Source: an uncultured Actinomycetes bacterium
GTDB lineage: Bacteria; Actinomycetota; CADDZG01; WHSQ01
Reading direction: 5' to 3'
Assembly (NCBI GenBank): GCA_937863385.1
Contig: CALMBW010000003.1
Location: 1-62,299, forward strand
Length of the DNA: 62,299 nucleotides
This document shows positions 1-6,858 of the stretch, in pieces. The notes beneath the pieces are model-generated. The model was not told the DNA's origin and ran no database searches. It saw only the letters and a program-made list of their open reading frames with translations. Made by a program: the position numbers and the translations under genes. Numbering within the stretch: position 1 is the first letter of the stretch; each line of letters starts with the position of its first letter.

Positions 1-177
1 GGCCCTACCAGCGTCGGCAACAACGAGCACAAGTGCTGGCCCTGTCACGTCGACAAGACCGACGACGACCGCAAGGCAGGCAAGTTCGGCAACCACCCCG
101 GCAAAGACCCTCCGCGGGCACGACCCAGACGCCGAGCAAAGCTCAAACATCAACGTCCACACGAGAGTCGTGAGTAA
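1..177 (+). CDS. HNH endonuclease, C-terminal part (partial, runs in from the left)
   Basis: Reading frame 1 is open from the first base to TAA at 175-177 and gives 58 residues. It contains an N-N-E-H-K-C-W-P-C-H-V-D-K-T-D-D-D-R core. This matches the last part of phage-type HNH nucleases, where a Cys-x2-Cys-H pair and K-T-x-x-D follow the metal-binding His. A basic tail rich in Arg and Lys ends the protein. In phages such proteins usually sit near the terminase and act on DNA. The N-terminal half lies outside the window, so activity cannot be judged. The stop overlaps the integrase remnant that follows, which suggests a deletion joined the two. Confidence 0.6.
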   Translation, partial: GPTSVGNNEHKCWPCHVDKTDDDRKAGKFGNHPGKDPPRARPRRRAKLKHQRPHESRE

Positions 178-310
178 GCCCTTCGGTCACTCGACAGTCG
201 CTTTCACGATGGACGTCTACAGCCACGCGATCCCATCTATGGAAGCCGAAGCCGCCGAAACGATCGCCAACCTCGTCCGAGGCTCAAAAGGTGCGGGAGG
301 GCCCGCCTAG
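170..310 (+). pseudogene. Tyrosine integrase, C-terminal remnant of element 1
   Basis: From about position 182 the frame reads GHSTVAFTMDVYSHAIPSME and then an alanine/glutamate-rich tail ending with TAG at 308-310. This is nearly identical to the end of the element 2 integrase (to 10657) and includes the last catalytic His (LGH motif) and the nucleophilic Tyr (VYSHA). Everything upstream of the LGH motif is missing: no core-binding domain, no catalytic Arg and no HxxR box. A GTG at 170 is in frame, but a product of about 46 residues could not recombine DNA. It is best read as the stump of a deleted integrase. Confidence 0.8.
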
Positions 311-645
311 TGGAAAGAGCGGATCAGGAAGCGGCACTGCGTTGGGCCTTCAGCGAGGAGCGGGTCATGTATCTGATTCACGCGCTGTTGGAGATGGCCG
401 ACGAGGAGGTTGCGGCTGAACGGATAGTCGAAGCCTGCGACTGCGAAGTGCTCGAGGAGTACAACCGCCGACGTGAGGGTCGGACAAAGCTATTGCTCGC
501 GTACTTGGCGGGAGACGTGCCGATTCACGTCGTGGTGAACGTCCAAAGGTTCGAGAGCAACTTCGAGGCTCGGCTGGTGGTCGTAACTGTGTATGAACCG
601 AGACTTCCGAAGTGGATCGACGAACGGACTAGGGGGATGCGATGA
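310..645 (+). CDS. DUF4258 domain protein (toxin-like)
   Basis: The product is 111 residues. It starts with GTG, whose G is the last base of the integrase remnant's stop codon, so the two reading frames touch. The C-terminal half, with HVVVNV followed by VVVTVYEPRLPKW, fits the DUF4258 beta-sheet pattern (HVVV then a TVYEP-x-x-W ending). DUF4258 proteins are small and often sit beside YgiT/MqsA-type zinc-finger antitoxin-like proteins, as here, where the next gene overlaps the stop by 4 bp. An RNase-like toxin role is inferred from this partnership. The fold family is likely, but activity is unproven. Confidence 0.65.
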   Translation: MERADQEAALRWAFSEERVMYLIHALLEMADEEVAAERIVEACDCEVLEEYNRRREGRTKLLLAYLAGDVPIHVVVNVQRFESNFEARLVVVTVYEPRLPKWIDERTRGMR

Positions 646-929
646 TTGACGGTATGGAGTTTCCGCCACCGGAGAAGCGCGAGGACTATCCCCCCGACTG
701 CACCCTTTGTGGCGGTTCCGTTCGGCGGGAAAGAGTCACGCTCACGTATCCAAACAAGGAGGCTCCGACCAAGGTCCGGGTCATCGATGGTGTGCCCGCC
801 GGGGTGTGCGACCAATGCGGCGAGAAGTACTTCCTGCACGAGGTCGTCGTCGAGGTTCAACGGCTGATAGCGGAACCACCGACCCGGCACGAAACCGTGT
901 CGGTATGGGAGTACGCCGAGACCGCGTAG
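642..929 (+). CDS. YgiT-type zinc-finger protein (antitoxin-like)
   Basis: The product is 95 residues and starts with ATG inside the last codons of the DUF4258 gene (ATGA overlap). Two Cys pairs, CTLCGG near residue 21 and CDQCGEKY near residue 56, with the linking GVPAGVC segment, are the signature of the YgiT/MqsA N-terminal zinc-binding domain. There is no C-terminal helix-turn-helix domain of the MqsA kind, so autoregulation through this protein alone is doubtful. Together with the gene upstream it forms a two-gene toxin-antitoxin-like unit placed just after the integrase remnant. The family is fairly clear; the antitoxin role is inference. Confidence 0.7.
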   Translation: MIDGMEFPPPEKREDYPPDCTLCGGSVRRERVTLTYPNKEAPTKVRVIDGVPAGVCDQCGEKYFLHEVVVEVQRLIAEPPTRHETVSVWEYAETA

Positions 930-942
930 AGGGGCCGGATCT

Positions 943-1183
943 GATGGGTGACGAGTTCCCAAGGTATGCCATCGCGATCTTCCCGGACGAGGAGGACGGT
1001 GACAACATAGCGGTCGTGCCCGATCTCAAAGGCTGCTCCGCCTCTGGGGGTAGGCCGGAAGATGCCCTCCGGGAGATCCAGATCGCCAAGGATCTTTGGC
1101 TTAAGGCCGTTCGCGATCGCGGGTGGGATATCCCTGAGCCTCGGTGGAAGCCACCGACAGAGGCTGCCCAGGCAGCGGGTTAG
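943..1183 (+). CDS. HicB-like protein (type II toxin-antitoxin antitoxin fold)
   Basis: The product is 79 residues. ATG at 943 follows a GAGGGG ribosome-binding site. The pattern Y-A-I-A-I-F-P-D, then I-A-V-V-P-D-L-K-G-C-S-A-S-G, then a helix ending in A-L-R-E-I is the partial RNase H-like HicB fold (PDLPGC..GDT.EEA). No HicA gene lies next to it, unlike the HicA/HicB pair at 10654-11116 in element 2. It is therefore an orphan antitoxin-like gene or has another partner. The C-terminal P-E-P-R tail is typical of stand-alone HicB-like proteins. Confidence 0.65.
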
Positions 1184-1243
1184 ATGCCAACGCTTCAAGT
1201 CGAGATCTTCTACGGCCATGAGCTCGGCCTGTAGGGCTGCACC

Positions 1244-1957
1244 ATGTCCGTTCCCGAGGCCCAAGACCTAGTCGCAGAGAAGTTCCTACGTCCTCCCATA
1301 GCAGCTCGGGGCGTCTATCTCGACCGACGGCAGGGACGCGCAGACGTCCATATGCGATTCGTCTGGGCAGCCCCGGACAGGTGGGTGTGGATGCATCACG
1401 CGGAGCCACTGGCCGGCGCGATGACAGACGGAACGACAAACGTGATCGTCGAGGACGGTGTTGCCGTGCTGGTAACAACAGAGGGCAGAGTGGGAACAAC
1501 GCATCTGTTGCTAAACCTTCTTCGACCGAGTGGATATGACTTCGAGGGCTGGGAGATGGGGCCGGTATCAGCCAGGACACACATAGGTAGAGAAGCATGG
1601 ATCTTCTCGGTCACGCCGACGATGGCGGGGAAGGCACCTCACGAACTCGTTTTCGATGCCGATTCAGGAGTGATCCTGTGCATGCGAACGGACAACTTCT
1701 ACCTCGGCTTCAAAGAGCTGTATCTCGACGAAACGATCCCCGATGAGACCTTCCGATGGCACGGACCCGTTGAGCCTCGCAAGCTCGGTCATGCCCTCGT
1801 CATCTCCGAGGAAAATGGCACTCATTCGGTGATCTGGCAGGTGTCGGTCCGCGGTCGTCCAATGTTCGATGCACAGGGACCGAGAGGGATCAGCCGAGAC
1901 GAAGCAGTCATATGGAGCGAGGAGCGTGCCGTCGAGGCGATCATCCGCGGTGAGTAA
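1244..1957 (+). CDS. Hypothetical protein with a LolA/RseB-like beta-sheet pattern
   Basis: The product is 237 residues with no signal peptide and no membrane segment. The middle part (IGREAWIFSVTP, then HELVFDADSGVILCM) resembles the lipoprotein-carrier-like fold seen in actinobacterial proteins, where a beta-half-barrel is followed by a D-A-x-T-G-V-I-L turn. The C-terminal third (about residues 175-237) looks like a separate small domain. It is the last clear gene of element 1 and follows the HicB-like gene by 60 bp. I do not recognise a function; the fold suggestion is weak. Confidence 0.55.
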   Translation: MSVPEAQDLVAEKFLRPPIAARGVYLDRRQGRADVHMRFVWAAPDRWVWMHHAEPLAGAMTDGTTNVIVEDGVAVLVTTEGRVGTTHLLLNLLRPSGYDFEGWEMGPVSARTHIGREAWIFSVTPTMAGKAPHELVFDADSGVILCMRTDNFYLGFKELYLDETIPDETFRWHGPVEPRKLGHALVISEENGTHSVIWQVSVRGRPMFDAQGPRGISRDEAVIWSEERAVEAIIRGE

Positions 1958-2409
1958 CCTGCCCCTCAGAAAAGGTAGCGGCCCTGACTGCAGTCGAAAG
2001 GAAGGTGGGCTTCGCTCGGCGAAATAGTCTTTATGGCCCAGCGAATCTCGGCTCTCGTGACTGCGGTGGTGCTGGTCACGGCTGCCCAAGCTTCAGCCTT
2101 GGAGAAGCCCGACGAACGAAAATACTGCTCGCGGAAACACGCCAAAGCAGAGAATCCATTCCTGACCACGTCTGGGGCTTTCGTTTCAACCTTGAGCGGA
2201 CATCTCTCGAACTAGCTCCATGGGCGAGTGGAACATTCCAGGGAAAGGGTCCGTCGACTGCGTAATGCACGCTTGGAACATGTCTTGGCAACCCTGAAAG
2301 CCGGATCGGGACGCTATGACTCGTTACACCTTCGACTCGGTCACGGCTAATTACGAATGCTGTCCCGGGTTAGCAGATCGGGAACTCGGCCCTCGTTCCC
2401 CGGAAAGGT
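1958..2409. other. Stretch without a supported gene at the right end of element 1
   Basis: About 450 bp between the last gene and the terminator beside the tRNA fragment. Several overlapping open frames exist on both strands, and none has a family pattern. One at 2033-2215 (+) begins with a hydrophobic, signal-like stretch but has no ribosome-binding site and soon becomes ordinary sequence. Near 2374 a GGTTAGCAGATCGG sequence resembles the repeat near the right end of element 2 (12967-12991). It may be a degenerate integrase arm site. Confidence 0.4.
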
Positions 2410-2433
2410 AAAGGCCCTGTTACCAGGGCCTTT
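2410..2433. terminator. Bidirectional hairpin terminator beside att copy 1
   Basis: AAGGCCCTG and CAGGGCCTT form a perfect stem around a short loop. There are A/T runs on both sides, so it can stop transcription in both directions. It sits one base beyond the 3' end of the tRNA fragment, where a tRNA-fMet terminator would lie. Confidence 0.8.
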
Positions 2434-2434
2434 G

Positions 2435-2481
2435 TGGTTGCTGGGGCGGGATTTGAACCCGCGACCTCCGGGTTATGAGCC
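2435..2481 (-). repeat. att copy 1: 3' half of tRNA-fMet (direct repeat of the integration site)
   Basis: These 47 bp correspond to tRNA-fMet from the anticodon stem-loop (CAT anticodon) to the encoded CCA. The copy matches those at 13067-13113 and 25644-25690 and ends at the same base, after which the three sequences diverge. The T-stem here is GCGGG/CCCGC, against GTGGG/CCCAC in the intact tRNA. The acceptor strand has A at tRNA position 69 where the intact gene has T. No 5' half is present, so it is not a tRNA gene. It marks the border between elements 1 and 2. Confidence 0.9.
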
Positions 2482-2594
2482 GCTATCAGCTAGTTCTGAG
2501 TGGTCAGGGCTCTTTCTGGCTGGTGCGTTTCCGTAGGTCAGACGCTTGTGGTTCGAACTTCCATCCGGACTCATCCGGGTCGATCCGTCTCCGG

Positions 2595-2613
2595 CGTTAG
2601 CAAGCCGTTAGCG
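2595..2613. repeat. Putative integrase arm-binding repeat, left end of element 2
   Basis: Two copies of CGTTAGC occur 11 bp apart (CGTTAGCAA at 2595 and CGTTAGCGC at 2606). They lie about 114 bp inside att copy 1. The same motif is repeated in the same orientation near the right end of the element at 12967-12991. Element 3 shows a different motif at matching positions. An arm-site role is inferred from the position. Confidence 0.5.
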
Positions 2614-2616
2614 CGG

Positions 2617-3567
2617 TCATGTTGTAGACGTCGTCTGATCTGGAGCCGTGACATCGAACGACTCGATCTCGACGGCGAGGTGACCGAGCCCAACCAGCCT
2701 TTCGAGATTCCTGAACACAAGTGGGAACCCTCGCCCTCGCAATCGGTCGAAGTCCTTCTGGGGAGTGAGGTTCAGATCGATCTCACCCCAGTAGTGAATC
2801 TCGAAGCGACGCGCTTCCAGGTGGGCAACGCGCCATTCATTCACTGAAAGAAAGAATCTCACCGGAGCGCCACCGCTACCCTTGACCTCGATCAGACGTG
2901 ACGGGCTTTCACTGACATCCTCAACGTCGTAACCCAAGTTCTGGTTCTCACGCGAAACCCATCGAATTGAGGAGGCATCTCCCCTCCGAAGTCTTTCTAG
3001 TTGGTACGTGTACAACTCCGCTCTATCGCCGACCTTGAGCCGGAGCGATTCTTCTCGTGACCTGCTTGGCTCGAAGACCCAGACGTCGCCAAGTTCTTTG
3101 GCAATATCAGCTGGAACAAGCACGTCGCTTGCGACAATGGTCGCCGGCCATCTTCGCAAGATTCCAACAAGCTGAGGCGCCAGTTTCAGTGCCTGGCCAC
3201 GAGGACACCGAAGTGATCCGTCAGAGTCCAGCGAACCCGCCTCCGTTAGCAGACGAGCTTGCTCTGCAAAATGTCCTGATCGAATCAAGGAAAGCCCTAG
3301 AAGCCGGCCACCTTGCTGGTGATCTTGGGTGGCTACCAATCGGCCGCTCTTAGTGATTCGAACGCGACCGTCCCTGAGCGTGACCAAGTCGCATCCAGCC
3401 AAGGTTTCGAGGAGAGCAGCAACCTCTTCCAAAGGGCCCCCACAGCTGGTCCATATGACTCGGATGGCCTTATCAAGCGCGAGACCAGCAGGAGGGAACT
3501 TCGACACCGCACGTGTAATCGCGTGCATCCGTTGAGCTCTTGAACCGGTTAGCTCACCGTCGCGCAT
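2617..3567 (-). CDS. DUF3883 domain protein, PD-(D/E)xK nuclease-like
   Basis: The product is 316 residues. The N-terminal part (about 1-170) is helical without a recognised family. The C-terminal part has LGYDVEDVS (about 211-219), then LIEVKG (about 225-230) and a VNEWRVAHL segment. This is the DUF3883 pattern, and the Asp and the E-x-K have the spacing of restriction-endonuclease-like active sites. DUF3883 domains are common in defence loci. This is the last gene of a four-gene operon; its start lies one base after the stop of the helicase gene upstream, which implies translational coupling. It is a likely DNA-cutting effector, and that role is inference. Confidence 0.7.
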   Translation of the reverse strand: MRDGELTGSRAQRMHAITRAVSKFPPAGLALDKAIRVIWTSCGGPLEEVAALLETLAGCDLVTLRDGRVRITKSGRLVATQDHQQGGRLLGLSLIRSGHFAEQARLLTEAGSLDSDGSLRCPRGQALKLAPQLVGILRRWPATIVASDVLVPADIAKELGDVWVFEPSRSREESLRLKVGDRAELYTYQLERLRRGDASSIRWVSRENQNLGYDVEDVSESPSRLIEVKGSGGAPVRFFLSVNEWRVAHLEARRFEIHYWGEIDLNLTPQKDFDRLRGRGFPLVFRNLERLVGLGHLAVEIESFDVTAPDQTTSTT

Positions 3568-3568
3568 T

Positions 3569-5527
3569 TCACGATGCCCGATCGTCTTCGCCCAGTAAGT
3601 ATCGAAGGAGATCGCTTAGGTCATCACGATTGCCGTCGGAATCATCGAGTGGGTCAGCGGCAAGATTGAGTGGCGCCAAATCCGCGCCTTCAAGCAAGCG
3701 GCGCATCGTCGTTTCTTTTCGGAGTAGCGATTGATCCACAAGATGGTCGATCGTTTCATTGCCAGAGTTCACTGAACAGAAGATGTGAATCTTGACCTGA
3801 CGATCAAGGGGCATTCCCATGCGGTGGATGCGATCGATTGACTGGAGAAACAGTGCCGCGTCGTACGTTCGATCGAGATAGATCGCGGTGTGGCACGTTG
3901 AATGAAGAGATATGGACTCGGAGCATGATGCCGGGTTCGTAACTAGGAAGGCGGCTCCCTCTAGGTCGAGGAATCGGCGAATTATTTGTTCGCGTGTGTC
4001 ACTTTCACCAGGTTCCTCCTTCAGGGCTACCGGATCATCTCGCAGAGCATCGTCGCCTGCAGGCACGCGTCCATCGATCTGATAGACGGGCGCCGCTATC
4101 TTGGCACGCAAGAAGTGAGCGATGGCATCCAGGTTCGGAACAAAGTTGCTCCAGCAGACTGCCTTTTCTCCGCGGTTGGCTAGGTCGCTTACAAGGTCCA
4201 AGAGCATTCCGAATTTGGCTGGCACCTCTCGCTCCTGATAGGCGGCGAGTCGCTCCATGAGGGTCGCCGGTTCAGTTCGAAGGGCCGGTAGGCCGAAATA
4301 TGAATCAGTACGACTAAAGACCGAGGGGTTGGTAGCTGCCTGCAAGAGGCGGATTGGTCTCCCTCGACGAAGAGCGTCCAACTTGTCCCGCCAAGTGTCC
4401 GCATCCTCCAGCCGGCGGCGAAACCTTCCCTCAATCAGCTCGTAAATCTCTGCCTGGGTCCCCGTCATTTCGATTTCATGACGTTCGATTTCGTACGGCG
4501 GTAGCCCTAGGGCCTCCTTAGGTGTTCTCGAGATGAATGGATGGATTGTTCGAAGTACGCCATCAAGATCGTTGTCCACCCGGGCCGCGAACGCGTCACG
4601 AGTCCCGGTCACCTGACCATCGGGCCAAAGAACGTTGAACTGCGTAAAGAGATCACGACCCGACTGCGGCATAGGAGTGCCCGACAGAATGGTGCGAACA
4701 CGGGCGCGGCGCGAGAGTTCAAGGATCGCAGGTGCCCAGAGTCCACCACGAAACCGCTTTATTCGATGAGACTCGTCGACAACCAGCATCACTCGCCACG
4801 CGGAGAAGAGATCCAGCAACAGCCGTTGATCTGAAGCCGCCGTCGCATAGCTGATGAGAATGCAGTCCCCTCGTCGAGCACTCCGATAGAGGTCTGCCCT
4901 TCGCGACGCATCCCCCCGCACTCTTCGCACTCGGAGTCCCTCAGGAAGTGCCCGCGCCGACTCGCGCTCCCACGGATCGAAACAGGCGAGTGGACCGATA
5001 ACGATGACGACATCGATCGTTTCCGACGCGAGGTGTGCCGAAGCTGTGGCTAGGGTCGTCAAGGTCTTTCCAGAGCCAGGCACTGAGAAATTCGCCGCGT
5101 TGATTGCCGTAAGCGCGTGGGCAACCGCGGTCTTCTGATGAGGCGCTAGCTCGCGATCGTCCTTCCAGCCGTAGTTGTCCATCGACAAGGCCACGTCATC
5201 CCACTCGAACGCCGTAGCCCCATCCTTCAAAGCCGACGCCGCATCGCGAGTACGGGCAAAGCTCTTGCGCCGTTCTAACTCTGCCGAAACCTGCGATCGA
5301 ATTTGGTGGTCAGGATCGACTTCATAGCCGCGGGAGGTGAGCCAGTCATAGACGCGAAGCGCCAAGTATTGGACCGAGGACCGACGAGATGGGCATCGCC
5401 ACCCGCTTTCGGTCTGGGTCGCGCCAAGAATGCTCCTAAAGAACAGGCGGGGACGGCGCGTGAAGAGGGACTGTCCACCTTCGACGAGGACGTCCTCCGC
5501 ATCGATTCTTAGGGCAACGCGATCCAT
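3569..5527 (-). CDS. SNF2-like superfamily 2 helicase/translocase
   Basis: The product is 652 residues. Walker A reads SVPGSGKTL (about 148-156), with V-P in place of the usual A-D/M-G. Motif II is DESH (about 251-254), motif III is SGTPMPQ (about 282-288), and motif VI is QSIDRIHRMG (about 562-571). This set is typical of SNF2 ATPases, which translocate on double-stranded DNA. About 120 residues precede the ATPase core, and an acidic tail ends the protein. It is two bases downstream of the ParB-like gene and one base upstream of the DUF3883 gene. It probably drives target scanning or remodelling for the methyltransferase/nuclease pair; that role is inferred. Confidence 0.85.
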   Translation of the reverse strand: MDRVALRIDAEDVLVEGGQSLFTRRPRLFFRSILGATQTESGWRCPSRRSSVQYLALRVYDWLTSRGYEVDPDHQIRSQVSAELERRKSFARTRDAASALKDGATAFEWDDVALSMDNYGWKDDRELAPHQKTAVAHALTAINAANFSVPGSGKTLTTLATASAHLASETIDVVIVIGPLACFDPWERESARALPEGLRVRRVRGDASRRADLYRSARRGDCILISYATAASDQRLLLDLFSAWRVMLVVDESHRIKRFRGGLWAPAILELSRRARVRTILSGTPMPQSGRDLFTQFNVLWPDGQVTGTRDAFAARVDNDLDGVLRTIHPFISRTPKEALGLPPYEIERHEIEMTGTQAEIYELIEGRFRRRLEDADTWRDKLDALRRGRPIRLLQAATNPSVFSRTDSYFGLPALRTEPATLMERLAAYQEREVPAKFGMLLDLVSDLANRGEKAVCWSNFVPNLDAIAHFLRAKIAAPVYQIDGRVPAGDDALRDDPVALKEEPGESDTREQIIRRFLDLEGAAFLVTNPASCSESISLHSTCHTAIYLDRTYDAALFLQSIDRIHRMGMPLDRQVKIHIFCSVNSGNETIDHLVDQSLLRKETTMRRLLEGADLAPLNLAADPLDDSDGNRDDLSDLLRYLLGEDDRAS

Positions 5528-5529
5528 TG

Positions 5530-6858
5530 CTATGACGACTTGCGAACTTGCGAGTCGTACGTCTCAAACCAAGCGACAAGTTTGGCTACTTCATCAAGGA
5601 TTCCCTGGTCAACGTCGCCGCTTTGAAGTTTCTGAATCAGCCGCTCTCCAATCGCCTCAATGCGGTTGGATATTTCCTTCAAGATTCGAAGGAGGTCCTC
5701 CTGGCGAGATGACGTGAACCCATCGATCGCTACCTGAATTGCGGTGGCGATTTCATCCTTCGGATAGTTCGATACCTGAGGGCCTGGCAGGTCTTCATCA
5801 AAATCGTCATCGTCATCGTCGCTAGATTCTGGCGGAGTCTCGGTCGGCGATTCCAAGACCGGAGAGGTCGCTCCAAAATCATCCTCCGCTTGGGCGATTT
5901 CTTCGCTCAAGGAGTCGAATCGGACCCGGTCCTTCCTGAACATCTGTCGGATCTGTCGAATGTCCCCGTGCGGACGATTCGCCCGCACAGCAGCGAAGAG
6001 AACTTGCAACACTTGATCTGCGTCGTCCGCGTAATCGGTTTCAACTTGCATCATCATCCGGCCGATGTCACGGAACCGTTCAAGGGTGCGAAGGAGCCGG
6101 TGATATTGGCCGGGCTGCCCTTGGTCATCAAGGAAGATGTCCATGTACTTGATGGCGAAGAGGTCTCTGATCACCTCGCCCTTGGACTTCTCGACCATCG
6201 CTTGGAGTTGCCCTGCCACGTCGTCGATTGAATCTGACTCATGCCAATCGATGCCTCTTAGTTGGGCCGCCTCCCGTAGGGCAAGCAGGTAATCAATATC
6301 GTTGTAGCGGACCTTGAAGTTAGCGGTGAGCTGTTCACGCTGTTCCATCTCGAGCAGTGTTGCTTCGTCAATTTCATCCTCTTCGAGGATGATTGCCTCG
6401 ATCCACTGGTGGCCGGCATCTCCGCTCTCGCGTTGAAGTCGCTTCACCATCGCGAGGCGACGATTCCCATTCCGGACGGTGCCATCAGGGCGGATCCAAA
6501 TCGCGGTCTCTTGCTTTCGCACCAGCCAGTCGTTCTTCAGGGCGTCGAAGTCATCAGTGGGATTACCGACTATGCGGGCTCCATCTACTCGGTGCGAACT
6601 ATCGAGAAGAAGCGACTCAACCGACCGCTCATCGTCGGGGTTGTTCTCTGGATCGAGGTCGTGACCCAGCTGCTCCTCCGCCCACATTCGCTCAGCCCGA
6701 AAGCGCCTGTTATCGACGTTGAGGACGAGAGCATCCACTGGAACACTCCACACCTCGAAATCCATCCATTCATTCCTGACCCAGAGTCGCTCTGGGCCCC
6801 GATCCGCCGGTTGACGACGTTCAGCGATGAGTTGTTTACGTTCCTCGGCTGTCTTCAT
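5530..6858 (-). CDS. ParB/sulfiredoxin-like domain protein with acidic linker
   Basis: The product is 442 residues. The N-terminal part contains VPVDALVLNVDNRRFR (about 39-54) and GNRRLAMVKRL (about 131-141). This is the ParB N-terminal (Srx-like) fold, whose G-x-R-R box binds nucleotide in ParB-type proteins. A helical middle follows, then a run of Asp/Glu near residues 350-360 and a coiled-coil-like C-terminus. The start overlaps the end of the methyltransferase gene by 23 bp, and the stop is 2 bp before the helicase gene. ParB-like domains in defence loci can be nucleases or nucleotide-dependent clamps. Which applies here cannot be told from sequence. Confidence 0.7.
   Translation of the reverse strand: MKTAEERKQLIAERRQPADRGPERLWVRNEWMDFEVWSVPVDALVLNVDNRRFRAERMWAEEQLGHDLDPENNPDDERSVESLLLDSSHRVDGARIVGNPTDDFDALKNDWLVRKQETAIWIRPDGTVRNGNRRLAMVKRLQRESGDAGHQWIEAIILEEDEIDEATLLEMEQREQLTANFKVRYNDIDYLLALREAAQLRGIDWHESDSIDDVAGQLQAMVEKSKGEVIRDLFAIKYMDIFLDDQGQPGQYHRLLRTLERFRDIGRMMMQVETDYADDADQVLQVLFAAVRANRPHGDIRQIRQMFRKDRVRFDSLSEEIAQAEDDFGATSPVLESPTETPPESSDDDDDDFDEDLPGPQVSNYPKDEIATAIQVAIDGFTSSRQEDLLRILKEISNRIEAIGERLIQKLQSGDVDQGILDEVAKLVAWFETYDSQVRKSS

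Larger units (their letters stand above)
1..2434. mobile_element. Element 1: right end of an integrated tRNA-fMet element (left end outside window)
   Basis: This segment lies to the left of the first partial tRNA-fMet copy (2435-2481). It holds the tail of a tyrosine integrase (170-310) closely related to the integrase of element 2. Small toxin-antitoxin-like genes follow the integrase tail. The order integrase, small cargo genes, hairpin, tRNA fragment is the same as at the right ends of elements 2 and 3. Most of the element is either outside the window or deleted, because the integrase tail is directly preceded by the end of an unrelated HNH gene. Confidence 0.7.

Noticed and set aside
2033-2215. 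Small protein with a signal-like start
   Set aside because: No ribosome-binding site, no family pattern and the rest of the frame looks random.
2435-2481. tRNA gene call at the first tRNA-like sequence
   Set aside because: Only the 3' half is present; the D-arm and 5' acceptor strand are missing here and at 13067.
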